Source of the DNA: Verrucomicrobiota bacterium
GTDB lineage: Bacteria; Verrucomicrobiota; Verrucomicrobiia; Limisphaerales; UBA9464
Reading direction: 5' to 3'
Assembly: GCA_947464705.1 (NCBI GenBank)
Contig: CANHYD010000074.1
Span: 1-9,336, forward strand
DNA: 9,336 nt
Both the position numbers and the translations under genes were made by a program. Under the pieces are notes generated by a model. It was not told where the DNA came from and ran no database searches. It was given only the letters and a program-made list of their open reading frames with translations. Shown in pieces: positions 7,326 to 9,336 of this stretch (positions are counted from its first letter, which is position 1; each line of letters begins with the position of its first letter).

Positions 7326-8501
7326 TTGACCGACGGTTGGCGCGTGCGCACGATTACTCGTGTTGTGACTGCTATCGCCTTGCCTCGAACCCAAACTCAT
7401 CCGGGTCTCCGCTTCCGACTCGCCCTGTGCGTTTTGAGTGTGATGGGACTCTTGCTCCCGGCCCAGGCCCGGAACAAGACACGCCACGTGATTCTCGTGA
7501 CCACCGATGGTTTGCGGCAGGAGGAAGTGTTCCAAGGGGCCGAAGAAATCCTAATCTCCAAGCAATACGGCAATGTCGGCAAAACCAATGAACTCAAGGC
7601 CGAGTTCTGGAGGCCGGATCCGAGACAAAGCCGCGAGGTGCTCTTTCCCTTCTTGTGGGGGACGGTAGCACGGCAGGGACAGCTTCTGGGCAATCGGGCG
7701 TTGGGTTCCGAGGTCCGGGTGACCAATGGGCGCAATTTCTCGTATCCGGGCTACAACGAATTTCTGACCGGCATTGCCGATCCGAAGATCGACAGCAATG
7801 ACAAGGTGCTCAACGCCAACACCAACGTGTTCGAGTGGCTGAACACTCGGCGAGGGTATCGGGGTAAGGTGGCTGCGGTGGTCAATTGGGATGTGCTGCC
7901 GTGGGTCTTGAATGGGCCTCGGGCGGGTTTTCCAATTTGGAGCGGGTTCGATGTTCCGCCCGGAACCCGCCGGCTGCCGGTGCCTGGGGCTTTGGACGAC
8001 ATGGTGGAGCACAGCAAGACGCTCTGGTCGGGAGTCTTGCTGGACACCTTCGTCCGGTACGCGGCGTTCCATGCCATGGATACCCTCCACCCGCGCGCAC
8101 TTTACGTTTCCTACGGCGAGACCGACGACTGGGCTCACGAGGGGAGCTACGAGCGGTACTTGAGATCGGCCCGTGGATTTGACCGCTTCTTGGCGGACTT
8201 GTGGAAGCGGGTGCAATCGACGCCACAATACCGCGACAAGACCAGCCTGGTGATCACGGCCGACCACGGTCGGGGTCCTGCGCCAGTGGCTTGGAAGAAT
8301 CACGGTCGGGAAATCACCGACTCGGCCTACCTGTGGATGGCGGTCATCGGGCCTGATACCCCGGCTCTAGGTGAGCGCAAGGGGGTGCCGTTGGTTCGCC
8401 AGGCTCAGGTGGCCGCGACCGTGGCCGCGCTGCTGGGTGAAGACTTCAATGCCGCCAGCCCTCAGGCGGCTCCGCCGGTGGCTGAGGTGTTGGCTCGTTA
8501 G
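7326..8501 (+). CDS. Secreted alkaline-phosphatase-superfamily metalloenzyme
   Basis: A 391-residue protein. A TTG start is chosen because GGAGG lies 5 bases upstream and no in-frame ATG occurs before residue 40, inside the signal peptide core; a TTG at 7380 would give a shorter leader but lacks a ribosome binding site. The hydrophobic RFRLALCVLSVMGLLLPAQA (30-49) looks like a Sec signal cleaved after AQA. Superfamily motifs in order: VILVTTDGLR (55-64, metal-binding D61), NFSYPGYNEFLTG (137-149, S139 the candidate nucleophile), YGETDDWAHEG (263-273, D267/D268 and H271), ITADHGRG (310-317, D313 and H314) and KNHG (324-327, H326). This is the full two-metal ligand set of phosphatase, phosphodiesterase and sulfatase relatives. 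No sulfatase C/S-x-P-x-R signature is seen, so phosphoester hydrolysis is more likely. Transcribed divergently from the cytochrome operon. Confidence 0.9.
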   Translation: MTDGWRVRTITRVVTAIALPRTQTHPGLRFRLALCVLSVMGLLLPAQARNKTRHVILVTTDGLRQEEVFQGAEEILISKQYGNVGKTNELKAEFWRPDPRQSREVLFPFLWGTVARQGQLLGNRALGSEVRVTNGRNFSYPGYNEFLTGIADPKIDSNDKVLNANTNVFEWLNTRRGYRGKVAAVVNWDVLPWVLNGPRAGFPIWSGFDVPPGTRRLPVPGALDDMVEHSKTLWSGVLLDTFVRYAAFHAMDTLHPRALYVSYGETDDWAHEGSYERYLRSARGFDRFLADLWKRVQSTPQYRDKTSLVITADHGRGPAPVAWKNHGREITDSAYLWMAVIGPDTPALGERKGVPLVRQAQVAATVAALLGEDFNAASPQAAPPVAEVLAR

Positions 8502-8636
8502 TTGAGCGACGAAGGCAGCGCCTGTGTCCGGACTGTGTCTGGTCGTTTCTTGCCGTCGAGACGCGTCGTGGTCTGAGGATCCTGAGGAAATGCAGGCTTT
8601 TCTTTGTCCGGTGCGGCTTTTCAATGGGCCCCTATC

Positions 8637-9336
8637 ATGGGTTCACTGGATTTGATGCGCCTGAAGGTGCGGCCGTTGGCCGAACGACGCAGCCTGACTC
8701 AGGTCGAGGACATCCTCATCGCCCCGGAGCGTCCTCCGGCTCCTTTGTCTTCGGCTCAGTCCGACACGGTGGGCAAGATGGTGGAGGCCATTCGGTCGGC
8801 CCGGAAAGCGGGAGCACCGGTGATATTGATGTACGGAGCCCACTTGATTCGTAATGGGGCGGTCCCTCTGCTCACAGGGCTGATGGAGGCCGGGTTCATC
8901 CAGCACTTGGCCACGAACGGGGCGGGAACCATCCATGATTGGGAGTATGCGTGGTTGGGTCGATCTACCGAGGGTGTCGAGGAAAACGTCGCCGCGGGAA
9001 CTTTCGGAACCTGGGATGAGACGGGCCGGAACATCCACTTGGCCCTCATGGCCGGGGCACTGCAAGGGCTGGGCTATGGTCCGGCTCTCGGCAAGTTCAT
9101 CCACGAGGACGGATGCGATTTGCCGGATCCGGAGACCTTGGCACAGGTGGTCGGCCAGTTTCCCGCTGATCCCATGGCGGGGGCCTGTTGTGAGCTGTTG
9201 TCGGCCATGGCCCGCCATGGATTGGCTCCGGGCCACCACTCGGTGACGCATGGCTGGAAACACGCCAGTTTATTGGCTCAGGCGTGGCGGTTGGGGGTGC
9301 CGGTGACGGTTCATCCCGGGATCGGATATGACATCA
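8637..9336 (+). CDS. Deoxyhypusine-synthase-like conserved protein (3' end outside window)
   Basis: The frame is open from ATG 8637 to the window edge, giving 233 residues and no stop, so the gene is partial. There is no signal peptide, implying a cytoplasmic protein. Distinctive blocks are VILMYGAHLIRNGAVPLL (62-79), HLATNGAGTIHDWE (90-103), GTFGTWDETGRNIHLAL (121-137), GHHSVTHGWKHASLL (199-213) and VPVTVHPGIGYDI (221-233). These glycine- and histidine-rich blocks resemble a bacterial family often labelled deoxyhypusine synthase-like, but I do not see the classical catalytic lysine context in the portion present. Bacteria of this group are not known to make hypusine, so the substrate is open. 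An in-frame stop at 8583 limits the start; ATG 8637 has no strong ribosome binding site, and ATG 8655 is an alternative. It follows the phosphatase-like gene by 135 bp. Confidence 0.75.
   Translation, partial: MGSLDLMRLKVRPLAERRSLTQVEDILIAPERPPAPLSSAQSDTVGKMVEAIRSARKAGAPVILMYGAHLIRNGAVPLLTGLMEAGFIQHLATNGAGTIHDWEYAWLGRSTEGVEENVAAGTFGTWDETGRNIHLALMAGALQGLGYGPALGKFIHEDGCDLPDPETLAQVVGQFPADPMAGACCELLSAMARHGLAPGHHSVTHGWKHASLLAQAWRLGVPVTVHPGIGYDI

Noticed and set aside
8502..8636. Terminator or regulatory RNA between the phosphatase-like and right-edge genes
   Set aside because: Only short palindromes are present (for example GTCCGGAC and GACGCGTC), with no stable stem plus T tract and no recognisable riboswitch pattern.
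8643..9263. Minus-strand open frame of 206 codons at the right end
   Set aside because: The plus-strand frame over the same bases is open to the window edge and has conserved-looking blocks; the minus-strand translation does not.

Overview
The window looks like a chromosomal segment from a moderately GC-rich bacterium of the Planctomycetes-Verrucomicrobia group, most likely Verrucomicrobia. The main evidence is a pair of adjacent genes typical of that group: a secreted protein with a planctomycete-type cytochrome c domain plus DUF1549 and DUF1553, followed 22 bp later by a Tat-exported DUF1501 protein. The phylum is an inference from gene content; there is no rRNA or other taxonomic marker here.

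Layout. Positions 1-152 hold a perfect to near-perfect 20-bp tandem repeat (seven full units plus a 12-bp partial unit) that probably continues past the left edge. Positions 153-401 have no gene I can defend. Five genes then lie on the minus strand. Read in their own direction from 7163 to 402 they are: the large cytochrome/DUF1549/DUF1553 protein with an embedded fucolectin-like sugar-binding module (7163-3681); the DUF1501 protein (3658-2195); a secreted HExxH metallopeptidase of the basic secretory protein type (2112-1165); a small conserved protein with a ParB-like motif (1043-666); and a two-helix membrane protein (656-402). The first two are almost certainly one operon, the last two (9 bp apart) are probably another, and the peptidase may belong to the first. 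A 162-bp divergent region (7164-7325) separates this block from two plus-strand genes: a secreted alkaline-phosphatase-superfamily enzyme (7326-8501, TTG start) and a gene running off the right edge (8637-9336) that resembles deoxyhypusine-synthase-like proteins of unknown role.

How the genes may work together. Four of the seven genes encode predicted exported proteins: a c-type cytochrome with a carbohydrate-binding module, a Tat-dependent DUF1501 protein, a zinc peptidase and a metal-dependent hydrolase. The cytochrome/DUF1501 pair is common next to polysaccharide-degradation and sulfatase genes in this group, so a role in handling complex polysaccharides at the cell envelope is reasonable, but no glycoside hydrolase or classical sulfatase is visible here.

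I found no CRISPR array, insertion sequence, phage gene, tRNA or rRNA, and no convincing new defence or mobile system. The points most worth a second look are the tandem array, the sugar-binding insertion inside the cytochrome protein, the small ParB-like/membrane-protein pair, and alternative pairings around the ribosome binding site of the 7326 gene.
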